Origin: an uncultured Clostridium sp.
Lineage (GTDB): Bacteria > Bacillota > Clostridia > Clostridiales > Clostridiaceae
Direction: 5' to 3'
NCBI RefSeq assembly: GCF_947072515.1
Contig: NZ_CAMTIG010000017.1
Location: 1 to 64,000 of the forward strand
DNA length: 64,000 nucleotides
Numbering within the stretch: position 1 is the stretch's first letter; every line of letters begins with the position of its first letter. Shown here one piece after another: positions 53,639-63,652 of the stretch. Position numbers and translations under genes: made by a program. The notes under the pieces are model-generated. The model did not search any database, had not been told where the DNA came from, and saw only the letters and a program-made list of their open reading frames with translations.

Positions 53639-54598
53639 ATGGTAACACATGGAAATAACATAAAAATATTTACAGGGAACTCTCATCCAGAATTAGCAAA
53701 AGAAATTGCGGATTTATTAAACTTAGATATAGGATTATCAAAAGTAGGAACTTTTAGTGATGGAGAAATATCAGTAGATATAAATGAAACGGTTAGAGGC
53801 TCAGATGTATTTATAGTGCAATCAACATCTTCACCAGTTAATAATAATTTGATGGAATTATTAATAATGATTGATGCATTTAAAAGAGCATCGGCAGGAA
53901 GAATAACTGCAGTTATTCCTTATTATGGGTATGCAAGGCAAGACAGAAAAGCAAAGTCAAGAGATCCTATTACAGCAAAGCTTGTAGCAGATCTTTTAAC
54001 GACAGCAGGAGCAAATCGTGTTTTAACTATGGATTTACATGCTTCACAAATTCAAGGATATTTTAATATTCCTGTAGACCACTTAGTAGGTTCACCTATT
54101 CTAGCACAATATTTTATTGATAAAGGATTAGATGAAGATGAAGATGTAGTTGTAGTTTCGCCAGACTTAGGAAGTGTTACAAGAGCTAGAAAGTTTGCAG
54201 ACAAATTACATGCACCGATAGCTATAATAGATAAAAGAAGACCAAAAGCAAATGTTTCTGAAATAATGAATATCATTGGTGATGTAAAAGGGAAAAAATG
54301 TATTCTTTTAGATGATATGATAGATACAGCAGGAACTATAACAAATGCAGCAAATGCCTTAAAAGATTTAGGAGCACAAAATGTTTATGCATGCTGTACT
54401 CATGGAGTTTTATCAGGTCCAGCTTTTGAGAGGATTCAAAGTTCAGCAATTGAAGAGTTAGTTATGCTTAACACTATTAAATTGCCAGAAGATATAGATA
54501 AAGAAAAGTTTAAATCTTTATCTGTAGCAGGACTTTTTGCAGAAGCAATAAAAAGAATATATGATGATAAACCTTTAAGTAAATTATTTGAGGTATAA
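53639..54598 (+). CDS. prs: Ribose-phosphate pyrophosphokinase
   Basis: The 319-aa enzyme makes PRPP from ribose 5-phosphate and ATP for nucleotide and histidine synthesis. It has the catalytic flexible loop with the KRRPK segment (about residue 200) and the PRPP loop [14 protein letters not shown] (about 221-234). [11 protein letters not shown] (about 131-141) marks the ATP/Mg site. It follows glmU after 30 bases with AGGAGG and ends at a strong terminator. In B. subtilis pth follows nearby; here a signalling operon intervenes. Confidence 0.96.
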   Translation: MVTHGNNIKIFTGNSHPELAKEIADLLNLDIGLSKVGTFSDGEISVDINETVRGSDVFIVQSTSSPVNNNLMELLIMIDAFKRASAGRITAVIPYYGYARQDRKAKSRDPITAKLVADLLTTAGANRVLTMDLHASQIQGYFNIPVDHLVGSPILAQYFIDKGLDEDEDVVVVSPDLGSVTRARKFADKLHAPIAIIDKRRPKANVSEIMNIIGDVKGKKCILLDDMIDTAGTITNAANALKDLGAQNVYACCTHGVLSGPAFERIQSSAIEELVMLNTIKLPEDIDKEKFKSLSVAGLFAEAIKRIYDDKPLSKLFEV

Positions 54599-54609
54599 AT
54601 TAAATAAAT

Positions 54610-54642
54610 AAAAGTCATTACAAAGAAGTAATGACTTTTATA
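54610..54642 (+). terminator. prs terminator
   Basis: Perfect 12-bp arms AAAAGTCATTAC / GTAATGACTTTT with a 6-base loop, 11 bases past prs. Confidence 0.85.
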
Positions 54643-54823
54643 TATATATTTTTAGTTTAGATTGAAAAATAAGAAAAAAATTTGGAGATAGGTTAATAAT
54701 TTGTAACTTATTAGAGAAGACTATATTAATAAAAGTCAAAAAGTGATAAATTTATAATTGATAGTTTACAATAATAATTTAATATTATTATGATGTTAAC
54801 AAAAATAGATGGAGGTGCCAATT

Positions 54824-55510
54824 ATGGAAGGTGTATTAGGAAAAGTCCTAATCGTAGATGATGATGAAAATATCTGCGAAGTTATTAATATGTATGTAAA
54901 AAGCGCAGGGTATGACACTAAAGTTGCAAATAATGGTAAGGAAGCTGAGGAAATATTCTTAGAATATAAACCAGATATCGTACTTTTAGATGTTATGATA
55001 CCAAGCATAGATGGAATAGATGTTTTAAAATGGATAAGAAAAGAAGGAACAACTCCTGTAATAATGTTAACTGCTAAAGGTGATACTTTTGATAAAGTTT
55101 TAGCTTTAGAGTTAGGAGCAGATGATTACATAGTAAAACCTTTTGAACCAAAGGAATTATTAGCAAGAGTTAAAGCTGTTATGAGAAGATATACAGCAGA
55201 CAATACTAATAAAGAAGTTATTCAATATAATGATTTAACAATTGATGCTAATTCATATAGAGTAATTTATAAAAATAGTGAAATAAAAATGCCACCTAAG
55301 GAATTCGAACTATTATATTACTTAGCGTGCAATAAAAATAGAGTATTTACTAGAGAACAATTATTATGTGAAGTATGGGGATATGATTACCCAGGAGATT
55401 CAAGAACAGTTGACGTTCATGTAAAGAGATTAAGAGAAAAACTTCATTCAGGAGATACATGGCAAATAGAGACTGTTTGGGGGGTAGGTTATAAATTCGA
55501 GGTGAAATAA
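54824..55510 (+). CDS. OmpR-type response regulator
   Basis: The 228-aa regulator has a receiver domain (about residues 1-120) with the acidic pocket in VDDDE, phospho-acceptor Asp56 in LLDVMIP, and Thr/Lys signals in LTAKGD and VKPFEPKELL. A winged-helix DNA-binding domain follows (about 132-228; EVWGYDYPGDSRTVDVHVKRLREKL). I use ATG 54824, 8-9 bases after GGAGGTG; an ATG five codons earlier overlaps this site. The sensor kinase gene follows after 2 bases. Confidence 0.93.
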   Translation: MEGVLGKVLIVDDDENICEVINMYVKSAGYDTKVANNGKEAEEIFLEYKPDIVLLDVMIPSIDGIDVLKWIRKEGTTPVIMLTAKGDTFDKVLALELGADDYIVKPFEPKELLARVKAVMRRYTADNTNKEVIQYNDLTIDANSYRVIYKNSEIKMPPKEFELLYYLACNKNRVFTREQLLCEVWGYDYPGDSRTVDVHVKRLREKLHSGDTWQIETVWGVGYKFEVK

Positions 55511-55512
55511 TT

Positions 55513-56931
55513 ATGAAGAAAAATAGCTTAGTATATAAGCTGATCATAACATTTACCTTAATTTTAGCCGCTATAAGCATACTAGTCGCAGGTACTTTAT
55601 CTATATGGTTTAAAGGTTATTATTTCAACCAAAAAAAGGAACAATTTAATAGCCAAAGTGCAATTATAGAAAATGCTGCAATAACGTATTTAGCTGCTGA
55701 TACTCATGCCCACTTATCAACTCTTAAAAATGTAATGGATTTTGTTAGTAAATCTATAAATGCAGATATACTAATAACAGACCAAATAGGATATACATAT
55801 GCTGTATCAAGCATAACTCATGAAGATTATAAATTTTCTAATTTAGATATACCACAAAAAGAAATGGATATTTTAAAATCTGGAAAATCTATCGTTTATA
55901 ATAATATAGCCGGTAATAATGGAAATGAGTATGTATATTTGAAACCTGTTTTTAAAGGGAATTACTTTAGTGGGATAATAGTAATGATAACTCCGTTGAA
56001 TAGTATTAATGCATCATTAATAAAAGCTATTGAAACAATTTGGGCTACAGCTATAATAGGAGTAATAATAGGTGCGATAATAGTTTATTTCTATGGAAAA
56101 AGAAGGTTGATTGAACCTTTAGATAAGATTAACAATGCGGTTAGAAGACTAGCTCGTGGGGAAGTTAATGAAAAAATTGACATGGAAAGAAATGATGAAA
56201 TTGGAGAATTAGCCAATTCATTTAATGTTATGGCAGAATCCTTAAAAACTGTAGACGAAAATCGGAGAGCGTTTATTTCAAATGTATCACATGAATTAAG
56301 ATCACCAATAACATCTATAAAGGGATTCATTTCAGGAATTTTAGATGGAGTTATTCCAAGAGATAAAGAAGGATACTATTTAAAAATAGTTTATGATGAA
56401 ACAGAAAGATTATCTAGATTGATTAATGATTTGTTGGATATATCAAGTATGGAAGCTGGAAAAGTAAAACTTACAATTCAAGAATTAGATATTAATAGTT
56501 TAATAAAATTATGTGTAGCTAAATTTGAAGGTAAGATAAAAGATGCAGGAGTAGACATGGATGTAACATTAGAAATGGCACATCAATATGTTTACGCTGA
56601 CAATGATAAGATAATTCAAGTGTTAACTAACTTGATTGATAATGCTATAAAATATGGTAATGAGAATGGTCATATTAAGATAGATACAAAATCAAAAGGT
56701 GATAAGTTATACGTTAGTATTTATAACGAAGGACCAACACTTACTCAAGAACAATTAGTTAAAATTTGGGATAGATTCTATAAAGCAGATATATCAAGAA
56801 CAAATAAAGTAAGTACAGGGTTAGGTCTACCAATAGTTAGACTTATACTAACTGAACATGGTGAAGATATTTGGGTTGAAAACTTCAAAGACAAAGGCGT
56901 TGTATTTACGTTTACATTAAAGAAAGTGTAA
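55513..56931 (+). CDS. Membrane sensor histidine kinase
   Basis: The 472-aa kinase has a membrane helix near residues 9-32, an extracytoplasmic sensing domain of about 140 residues, a second helix near 176-195 and a HAMP linker (about 196-250). The dimerisation domain carries the phospho-His in FISNVSHELRSPITSIKGF (His about 259). The ATPase domain has N-box DNAIKYG and G-box GLGLPIVR. It presumably phosphorylates the partner regulator encoded 2 bases upstream. The signal is unknown. The gene for an HtrA-like protein starts 17 bases later. Confidence 0.93.
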   Translation: MKKNSLVYKLIITFTLILAAISILVAGTLSIWFKGYYFNQKKEQFNSQSAIIENAAITYLAADTHAHLSTLKNVMDFVSKSINADILITDQIGYTYAVSSITHEDYKFSNLDIPQKEMDILKSGKSIVYNNIAGNNGNEYVYLKPVFKGNYFSGIIVMITPLNSINASLIKAIETIWATAIIGVIIGAIIVYFYGKRRLIEPLDKINNAVRRLARGEVNEKIDMERNDEIGELANSFNVMAESLKTVDENRRAFISNVSHELRSPITSIKGFISGILDGVIPRDKEGYYLKIVYDETERLSRLINDLLDISSMEAGKVKLTIQELDINSLIKLCVAKFEGKIKDAGVDMDVTLEMAHQYVYADNDKIIQVLTNLIDNAIKYGNENGHIKIDTKSKGDKLYVSIYNEGPTLTQEQLVKIWDRFYKADISRTNKVSTGLGLPIVRLILTEHGEDIWVENFKDKGVVFTFTLKKV

Positions 56932-56947
56932 TGTATGGTGGTAAAAA

Positions 56948-58012
56948 ATGGGAAAAAAGACTGAAAAAAAGCAAGGACAAATAAATATAAAAAATAAAAC
57001 TCCGTTATTCACGAGGAACAATTTATATATATTTATAATAATAATAATAACAGCTATAATAACAGGAATTATAACAACTAAATATATAACTAATAAGTTA
57101 AATAATGTAGTTGGAACTGCAATTAATTCAGCTCAAAGTAATTCTGTTATAGATAATATTATTAAAGATGTTGGACCGTCTCTAGTTACTATTGGGCCAT
57201 CGCCTAATGATTTAGAGCGAATAGAGATAAATCAGCAAAATACAACTGGAGCTATAATTAGCAAAGATGGTTTAATAATTACTAATTATGATTTAGTAAA
57301 AAATATGAAAGAAATATATGTTAAATTGCCTGCGAAAGGAGTTAAAGCCCAAAAAGCTACTCTTCTGGGATTTGATGAAAACACAGGAATAGCAGTCCTT
57401 AAAATAAACAGTAAAAATTTAACGCCTATACAAATATCAAGCAATCTAGAGTTGAAACCGGGAGTAACAGTTGTTGCAATAGGGAATGCAGATAATTCTA
57501 GTTATATTGGAACAATTACATCAGGTATAGTAACATCAACAAATTTCACTATATCAGCAGGTAGTGAAAAAGAAAATGTAATACAAACTAATGCAGTACT
57601 AAACAATCAAAATTTTGGTGGGATTTTATGTAATTCAGCAGGACAAATGATAGGGTTTAGTAGCTCTTATTTAACTAAAAAATATAATATTCAAGATTTA
57701 TATTTTGCAGTTGGAAATGATGCTGTTTTAAATAGTGTAGAAAAAATACTAGAGAAATCTAATGTATTAGGAATACAAGGGGCTATACTAGATAATAATG
57801 GTGGTTTTTATATATCGAATGTGAAACCAAATAGTCCGGCTAGTGAAGCAGGTTTGAAAGTAACAGATATAATTGTATCGATTAATGGAAAACCTATAAG
57901 CACATTAGATGATTTTTATTCAAGCTGTAAAGAATTTAGTCAAGGGCAGACAGTATCGTTAGATATTTTAAGAGATGGTAAATCAAAAGAAATAAATATA
58001 CAATTAAAGTAA
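56948..58012 (+). CDS. HtrA/DegP-like protein with degenerate catalytic triad and PDZ domain
   Basis: The 354-aa protein has an N-terminal cytoplasmic basic segment, one membrane helix (about residues 26-44), an extracytoplasmic trypsin-like HtrA domain (about 70-265) and a PDZ domain (about 275-354). All three catalytic positions are changed. The usual TNNH reads TNYD (Asp115 for His). The usual TDIAVLKI reads TGIAVLKI (Gly147 for Asp). The usual GNSGG reads QNFGG (Phe223 for Ser). It therefore probably cannot cleave peptides and may act as a sensor, chaperone or scaffold. It is operonic with the two-component system upstream. Confidence 0.88.
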   Translation: MGKKTEKKQGQINIKNKTPLFTRNNLYIFIIIIITAIITGIITTKYITNKLNNVVGTAINSAQSNSVIDNIIKDVGPSLVTIGPSPNDLERIEINQQNTTGAIISKDGLIITNYDLVKNMKEIYVKLPAKGVKAQKATLLGFDENTGIAVLKINSKNLTPIQISSNLELKPGVTVVAIGNADNSSYIGTITSGIVTSTNFTISAGSEKENVIQTNAVLNNQNFGGILCNSAGQMIGFSSSYLTKKYNIQDLYFAVGNDAVLNSVEKILEKSNVLGIQGAILDNNGGFYISNVKPNSPASEAGLKVTDIIVSINGKPISTLDDFYSSCKEFSQGQTVSLDILRDGKSKEINIQLK

Positions 58013-58042
58013 AAGGGACTTTTTTTTAAAGTCCCTTTATTA
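58012..58042 (+). terminator. Terminator of the two-component/HtrA-like operon
   Basis: Perfect 11-bp arms AAAGGGACTTT / AAAGTCCCTTT around a 5-base T-rich loop, directly at the end of the gene. Confidence 0.85.
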
Positions 58043-58142
58043 TTGTTAAAATTTAGTATAAGATTATAGAGTAATTTAAATTAGGGTATAATTACTAGAG
58101 AATAGGAAAAATACTAAAAATAAAATTGCAAGGAGAAACAAT

Positions 58143-58718
58143 ATGTTTTTGATAGTAGGATTAGGTAATATAGGAGAAAAATATAATAATACTAGACATA
58201 ATATAGGCTTTGATGCAATAGATAAAATTGCAGAGATGTATAATATTAGTATAGATAGGAAAAAATTTAAAGGTGAATATGGAGAAGGTTTTATAGGTGG
58301 GGAAAAGACGCTATTAATAAAGCCAACAACTTTTATGAACTTAAGTGGAGAGTGTGTTAGAGAAGTTATAGATTTTTATAAATTATCGCATGAAGATGTG
58401 CTTGTTATATATGATGATGTAAGTCTTGATGTTGGGAAATTAAGAATAAGAGAAAAAGGTAGTGCTGGAGGACATAATGGAATAAAAAGCATTATAAGTC
58501 ATTTAGGAACAGAGGAATTTTCCAGAATTAAAATAGGGGTAGGACAACCTAAAGATGATTTAATAAGACACGTTTTAGGTAACTTTTCAAAAGTTGAAAG
58601 AGAAGTATTAAATGATAGTTTAAATGCAGTAGCTAAGGCGTCGGAAGTAGTAATAAAAGATAGTACTAAAGAGGCTATGAATAAGTTTAATGGATTTAAA
58701 CCAAAAGAAATAGTTTAG
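58143..58718 (+). CDS. pth: Peptidyl-tRNA hydrolase
   Basis: The 191-aa enzyme releases tRNA from stalled peptidyl-tRNA. It has GLGNIGEKYNNTRHNIGF (about residues 6-23, catalytic His19 and Asn9), KPTTFMNLSG (about 60-69) and the DD/GGHNGIKS region (about 109-117). The length fits the bacterial Pth/SpoVC family. It precedes mfd by 14 bases and has an AAGGAG site. A TATAAT at 58087-58092 with a weak -35 may be its promoter. Confidence 0.95.
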   Translation: MFLIVGLGNIGEKYNNTRHNIGFDAIDKIAEMYNISIDRKKFKGEYGEGFIGGEKTLLIKPTTFMNLSGECVREVIDFYKLSHEDVLVIYDDVSLDVGKLRIREKGSAGGHNGIKSIISHLGTEEFSRIKIGVGQPKDDLIRHVLGNFSKVEREVLNDSLNAVAKASEVVIKDSTKEAMNKFNGFKPKEIV

Positions 58719-58732
58719 AGGTGAGAATATAA

Positions 58733-61700
58733 ATGAGATTAAAAGGGTTAATGGAACCTTTGATAACTAGTAAGGAATTTGATGAAGTAAAAGGCAATAT
58801 AATAAATAAAAAATATCCTCAAGCTGTATATGGTTTATCAGATTCGGGTAGAAGTTATTTTATAAATAGCATCTATGAAGAAGATGATAAGCCTTTAGTT
58901 GTTGTTGCACATAGTGATATGGAAGCAAAAAATTTATATGAAGATTTAAGTTTTTATAATCTAGATGTATATTATTTTCCTGTTAGAGAGGTAGTTTTTT
59001 ATAATATAGATGCTATTTCAGGTGATTTAAGATGGGCTAGACTTAAAATAATCAAACAGATGTTAGATAAAAAGAAAAAAATAATAGTAACATCTATCGA
59101 GGCCTTTGCAGCGAATTATACACCAAGAGAATACTATAAAAATCATCAGATAAAGCTTAGAGTATCGAAAGAAACAAACTTCAAAGAAGTTAGTAAGCTT
59201 TTAGTTCAAAGTGGATATGAAAGAGTAGAAATGGTAGAAGGAAAAGGGGAATTTGCTTTAAGAGGAGGAATATTAGATGTATTCCCAATAGGTGAAGAGT
59301 ATCCTTATAGAATAGAACTTTTTGGTGATGAAATAGATTCTATAAGAAGATTTAATGTAGAATCACAAAGAAGTATTGATAAAGTAAAATCTTTAGAAAT
59401 TTTTCCGGCGAAAGAAGTTATAGTTGATGAAGAAGTAGTAAAGAGAGCGAGTGAAAAAATAAAAGAAGAACTTTCAGTTTCAGTTAGAAATTTAAAAGAT
59501 CTAGATTTGAAGTCAAAATTATCATCTACGATTAATAGTAATTTAGAAAATTTACAAAATACATTAAGTTTTGAGACTATAGATTCATACATTCCATTTT
59601 TATATGAAAAAATGGAAAGTTTTTTTGATTATATAAAAGGATATAGAATAGTATTAGATGATACTGAAAGATGTAGAGGAAAGCTAGATACGACTTATTT
59701 AGAGTTTAGAGAAAACTTTACTATGTTTCTAGAGAAAGGGAATATACTACCAACTCATGCAAAACTTTTATTAGATGAAGAAAAAGTTATTGAGAAACTT
59801 GAAAGAAGTGAAATAACAACTTTAGATGTATTTACTAAAGGAAGAGATTTTTTAAAACCTTATTCAATAGTTTCTTTTAGTCAAATTACTTTAAATAATT
59901 ATCAAGGGCAGCTAGATTTATTAATAGAGGAAATTCAAAATAAAAAAGCACAAGGATATAAAACATTGATACTTTCAGGAACTAGAACTAGAGGAGAAAG
60001 ATTAGTTAATGTTTTAAGAGATAGGGATATTGAAAGTGTTTATAAAGATGAAGTTGATGAAATTCATGATGGAGAAGTAGTTATAACTTTTGGTAATCTT
60101 TTAAGTGGATTTGAATATCCAAAACAAAAGTTATGTGTAATTTCAGATAAAGAAGTATTTGGAGAAGCAAAAAGAAAATTAAAGAAAAAGACAAAGAATA
60201 AAAAAGGTGTTTCAAAAATAACATCATTTACCGACTTGAAGATTGGAGATTATGTTGTTCATGTAAATCATGGGGTTGGTGTCTATAAAGGCATTAAACA
60301 AATGGATGTTGGAGGAATAAAGAGAGATTATCTTGATATAGTTTATCAAAAGGGTGATAAACTATATATTCCAGTAGATCAATTAGATTTAATCCAAAAG
60401 TATATTGGTGGAGAAGGAAAAGTTCCGAAGGTAAATAAATTAGGTGGTATTGAGTGGCAAAAAGCTAAGTTAAAAGCAAAAACATCTATTAATGAGATTG
60501 CAAAAGATTTAGTGAAATTATATGCTGAAAGATCTACTGTAAAGGGATATAAATATAATAAAGATACAGAATGGCAAAGACAATTTGAAGATGAATTTCC
60601 ACATGAAGAAACGCCAGACCAACTTACATCTTTATCAGAAATTAAAGATGATATGGAGTCTGTTAAAGTTATGGATAGACTTTTATGTGGAGATGTTGGT
60701 TATGGAAAGACGGAGGTTGCCATAAGAGCTGCATTTAAGGCTATAATGGATAATAAGCAAGTAGCTTTTCTTGTACCAACTACAATACTTGCAGAGCAGC
60801 ATTATAAAAATTTAATTAAAAGATTCTCAGATTTCCCTATAAAAATAGATATGATTAGTAGATTTAGAACAGCAAAGCAACAAAAAGCTACATTACAAGC
60901 TGCTAAAGAAGGGAATTTAGATATTCTTATAGGAACACATAAGTTAGTTGCTAAAGATGTTCAATTTAAAGATTTAGGACTTCTAATTATAGATGAAGAG
61001 CAAAGATTTGGAGTAAAGCAAAAGGAAAAGATAAAGTCATTAAAGAAAAATGTGGATGTATTAACTCTTAGTGCTACACCAATTCCAAGAACACTTCATA
61101 TGTCACTTACTGGGGCTAGAGATATTTCTGTTATAGAAACACCCCCAGAAGAAAGATATCCTATTCAAACTTATGTAATTGAACAAAATGATCAATTGGT
61201 TAGAGATGCTATTATAAGAGAAATGAATAGAGGTGGGCAGGTTTTCTTTGTATATAATAGAGTTGAAAATATTGAAAAAATAGCTGCTTATGTGAAAGGA
61301 TTAGTTCCGGAAGCAAGAGTAAGCTTTGCTCATGGGAGAATGACTGAAAGACAGCTTGAAAATGAAATGATAACATTTATGGATCGTGAGTTTGATGTTT
61401 TAGTGTGTACTACTATTATAGAAACAGGCATTGATATGCCAAATGTTAATACAATAATTGTTTGGGATGCTGATAAAATGGGCCTTTCTCAACTTTACCA
61501 ATTAAGAGGAAGAGTTGGAAGAAGTAATAAAATTGCTTATGCATATCTTTTATATACAAAAGATAAAGTTTTAACTGAAGTTGCAGAGAAGAGATTAAAA
61601 GCATTAAAAGATTTTACAGAGCTTGGATCGGGATTTAAAATTGCGATGAGAGATTTAGAAATTAGAGGTGCTGGGAATATGATGGGATCTTCTCAACATG

Positions 61701-62245
61701 GGCATATGGCAACTATAGGATATGATTTGTACTGTAGAATGCTTGAAGATACTATTAAGCTTATAAAAGGTGAAATAACTAAAGAGCCAGTAGAAACTAC
61801 AGTTGATATAAAAGTTGATGCATTTATACCAACAGGATATATTGAGGATGAAAACTTAAAGATTGAAGTTTATAAAAAGATTGCAGCACTTGAAAGCTTA
61901 GAAGAATATATGGAAATTAAAGATGAATTAGAGGATAGATATTCAGATATTCCTGAAAGTGTTTATAATTTAATGGATATTGCATATATAAAAAGTAAGG
62001 CTAAATTATTAGGTATTGAAGAAATAAAAGAGACTCCAAAAGAAATTTTATTTAAATTTGTTGAGAATGATAAAGATTATATAAATGTATTTAAGGTTAT
62101 AATTAAAAATTATAAAAGTAAGTTTATATTTAAATTTGGCGAAAAACCAGAAATTATATTTAAACAAGGAAGTATTAAAAAGGAAGATATATTGGCATTT
62201 TTTAAAGAAATGCTTGATAATGTTATAAAAATAATAAATATGTAA
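58733..62245 (+). CDS. mfd: Transcription-repair coupling factor Mfd
   Basis: The 1170-aa ATPase removes RNA polymerase stalled at DNA damage and recruits UvrA. It has the UvrB-homology N-terminal part, the RNA-polymerase-interacting domain (about residues 495-560, GDYVVHVNHGVGVYKGI), the RecG-like translocase motor with Walker A CGDVGYGKTEVA (about 654-665), the DEEQ box (about 756-759) and SATPIPRTLH, and the C-terminal TRG/autoinhibitory region. The length is near the B. subtilis protein (1177). It follows pth by 14 bases. Confidence 0.96.
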   Translation: MRLKGLMEPLITSKEFDEVKGNIINKKYPQAVYGLSDSGRSYFINSIYEEDDKPLVVVAHSDMEAKNLYEDLSFYNLDVYYFPVREVVFYNIDAISGDLRWARLKIIKQMLDKKKKIIVTSIEAFAANYTPREYYKNHQIKLRVSKETNFKEVSKLLVQSGYERVEMVEGKGEFALRGGILDVFPIGEEYPYRIELFGDEIDSIRRFNVESQRSIDKVKSLEIFPAKEVIVDEEVVKRASEKIKEELSVSVRNLKDLDLKSKLSSTINSNLENLQNTLSFETIDSYIPFLYEKMESFFDYIKGYRIVLDDTERCRGKLDTTYLEFRENFTMFLEKGNILPTHAKLLLDEEKVIEKLERSEITTLDVFTKGRDFLKPYSIVSFSQITLNNYQGQLDLLIEEIQNKKAQGYKTLILSGTRTRGERLVNVLRDRDIESVYKDEVDEIHDGEVVITFGNLLSGFEYPKQKLCVISDKEVFGEAKRKLKKKTKNKKGVSKITSFTDLKIGDYVVHVNHGVGVYKGIKQMDVGGIKRDYLDIVYQKGDKLYIPVDQLDLIQKYIGGEGKVPKVNKLGGIEWQKAKLKAKTSINEIAKDLVKLYAERSTVKGYKYNKDTEWQRQFEDEFPHEETPDQLTSLSEIKDDMESVKVMDRLLCGDVGYGKTEVAIRAAFKAIMDNKQVAFLVPTTILAEQHYKNLIKRFSDFPIKIDMISRFRTAKQQKATLQAAKEGNLDILIGTHKLVAKDVQFKDLGLLIIDEEQRFGVKQKEKIKSLKKNVDVLTLSATPIPRTLHMSLTGARDISVIETPPEERYPIQTYVIEQNDQLVRDAIIREMNRGGQVFFVYNRVENIEKIAAYVKGLVPEARVSFAHGRMTERQLENEMITFMDREFDVLVCTTIIETGIDMPNVNTIIVWDADKMGLSQLYQLRGRVGRSNKIAYAYLLYTKDKVLTEVAEKRLKALKDFTELGSGFKIAMRDLEIRGAGNMMGSSQHGHMATIGYDLYCRMLEDTIKLIKGEITKEPVETTVDIKVDAFIPTGYIEDENLKIEVYKKIAALESLEEYMEIKDELEDRYSDIPESVYNLMDIAYIKSKAKLLGIEEIKETPKEILFKFVENDKDYINVFKVIIKNYKSKFIFKFGEKPEIIFKQGSIKKEDILAFFKEMLDNVIKIINM

Positions 62246-62331
62246 AACTTATAGAATTGAATTAGGTATATAATATTGATATACTTAAAAAATGAACATT
62301 ATGAAAATAATAAATAAAGTGAGGTAAGAAA

Positions 62332-63339
62332 GTGGGTAAAGTAAAAGGTTTAGTTGCAATCGGATTAGTAGCTTTAGTAAGTGTAGCTATCGTTGGTTGT
62401 AAAATGATACAAAAAACACCAGAAGCGGTGCAAAAAGAAGTTATGGCAAAAGTTGGAGATTATAAAATCACTAGAGGGGACTTAGATCAAGCAATGGCAC
62501 CATATCTTGCTCAAGCAAAACAATCATATGGAGCAAATTATATGGAAAATGCACAAGTTAAACAACAAATAGTGACATTAGAAAAGCAACAATTAAATAG
62601 TATGGTAAATCAACAAGTAGTTGTTCAAGAAGGAGAGAAAATGAACTTAGTTTCTGATCAAGATTTACAAAAACAAATAGATGAAAAAGTTTCAGAAACT
62701 GAAAAAGCATTTGGAAGTCAAGACGCTTTTAATAATGCATTAAAACAAGAGAATATTACATTAGATCAATTTAAACAACAAATATCAAATGAAGTAATTA
62801 TAGATGCTGTGTTAAAAAATATAAGTAAAGATATTAAAGTTACTCCAGAACAAGCAGAGCAATACTATAATGAACATAAGATGTTATATACAACTAAAGA
62901 TTCAGGAGCAGATGTTTCACATATTTTAGTAAAAACTAAAGAAGAAGCTGATAATATTGAAACACAACTTAAAAAAGATAATGGAAAAGATTTTGCTGCT
63001 TTAGCTAAAGAGTACAGTGAAGATCCAGGATCAAAAGATAAAGGTGGAAGCCTTGGATGGGTTGCATATGATTCAACTCAATTAGTGCCACAATTTATGG
63101 ATGGAATGAGAACTTTAACTCAAAACGGACAAATTTCACAACCAGTTCAAAGTCAATATGGATGGCATATAATAAAAGTTGAAAATGTTAAATTAGCATA
63201 TCAACCATTTAAAGATGCTGAAAAGACTGTAACTCAACAATTAACAGAACAACAAGAAGATGCTAAATTCCAAAGTGATTTAACACAATGGAAAAAAGAT
63301 TTAGACGTTAAAATTTATGATAATAAAATAACAGGTTAG
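62332..63339 (+). CDS. prsA: Foldase PrsA-like lipoprotein (parvulin-type PPIase)
   Basis: The 335-aa exported lipoprotein has a signal peptide and lipobox (ALVSVAIVGC; Cys about residue 23). A SurA-like N-terminal helical chaperone region with many Gln/Asn follows. A parvulin (PPIC) domain covers about 195-285, marked by VSHILVKTKEEAD, FAALAKEYSEDPGSKDKGGSLGW and YGWHIIKV. It assists folding of secreted proteins on the outer face of the membrane. GTG 62332 follows GAGGTAAG. It lies between mfd and spoVT, where B. subtilis has no PPIase gene. Confidence 0.92.
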   Translation: MGKVKGLVAIGLVALVSVAIVGCKMIQKTPEAVQKEVMAKVGDYKITRGDLDQAMAPYLAQAKQSYGANYMENAQVKQQIVTLEKQQLNSMVNQQVVVQEGEKMNLVSDQDLQKQIDEKVSETEKAFGSQDAFNNALKQENITLDQFKQQISNEVIIDAVLKNISKDIKVTPEQAEQYYNEHKMLYTTKDSGADVSHILVKTKEEADNIETQLKKDNGKDFAALAKEYSEDPGSKDKGGSLGWVAYDSTQLVPQFMDGMRTLTQNGQISQPVQSQYGWHIIKVENVKLAYQPFKDAEKTVTQQLTEQQEDAKFQSDLTQWKKDLDVKIYDNKITG

Positions 63340-63340
63340 A

Positions 63341-63375
63341 AAATAAGATAGGCATAATTGCCTATCTTATTTTAA
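63341..63375 (+). terminator. prsA terminator 1
   Basis: Perfect 14-bp arms AAATAAGATAGGCA / TGCCTATCTTATTT, immediately after the prsA stop, then T-rich sequence. Confidence 0.85.
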
Positions 63376-63395
63376 TTAAAAGATAAGAATAGATA

Positions 63396-63438
63396 AAAAA
63401 GCTACTAGCTAAAAAATAGCATAGTAGCTTTTTATTTT
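63396..63438 (+). terminator. prsA terminator 2
   Basis: A second hairpin AAAAAGCTACTA / TAGTAGCTTTTT with a U-rich tail lies about 20 bases after the first. The two terminators lie in series. Confidence 0.8.
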
Positions 63439-63564
63439 GTTGAATAGATATTAATTTATATTCATAAAATTTGGGAAATATGCTAAGTTTTTAAATTGTA
63501 TATACTAAATATACAAAAAAATAAATAAAATTGTAAAAATAAAATATAAATAATGGTTATATGG

Positions 63565-63593
63565 GTATAAAATTTCTATCTAGTCAAATAATA
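63565..63593 (+). promoter_or_regulatory. Weak SigF/SigG-like promoter before spoVT
   Basis: GTATAA (63565-63570) is followed about 15 bases later by CAAATAATA (63585-63593). These resemble forespore sigma -35 and -10 elements. The rest of this 313-base gap is A-rich sequence and the two terminators. Confidence 0.3.
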
Positions 63594-63652
63594 AGAATGT
63601 AAAAATAAACAATAATTTTTAACCAAAAGGTTAAGGAGGTTTAGGATAAATT

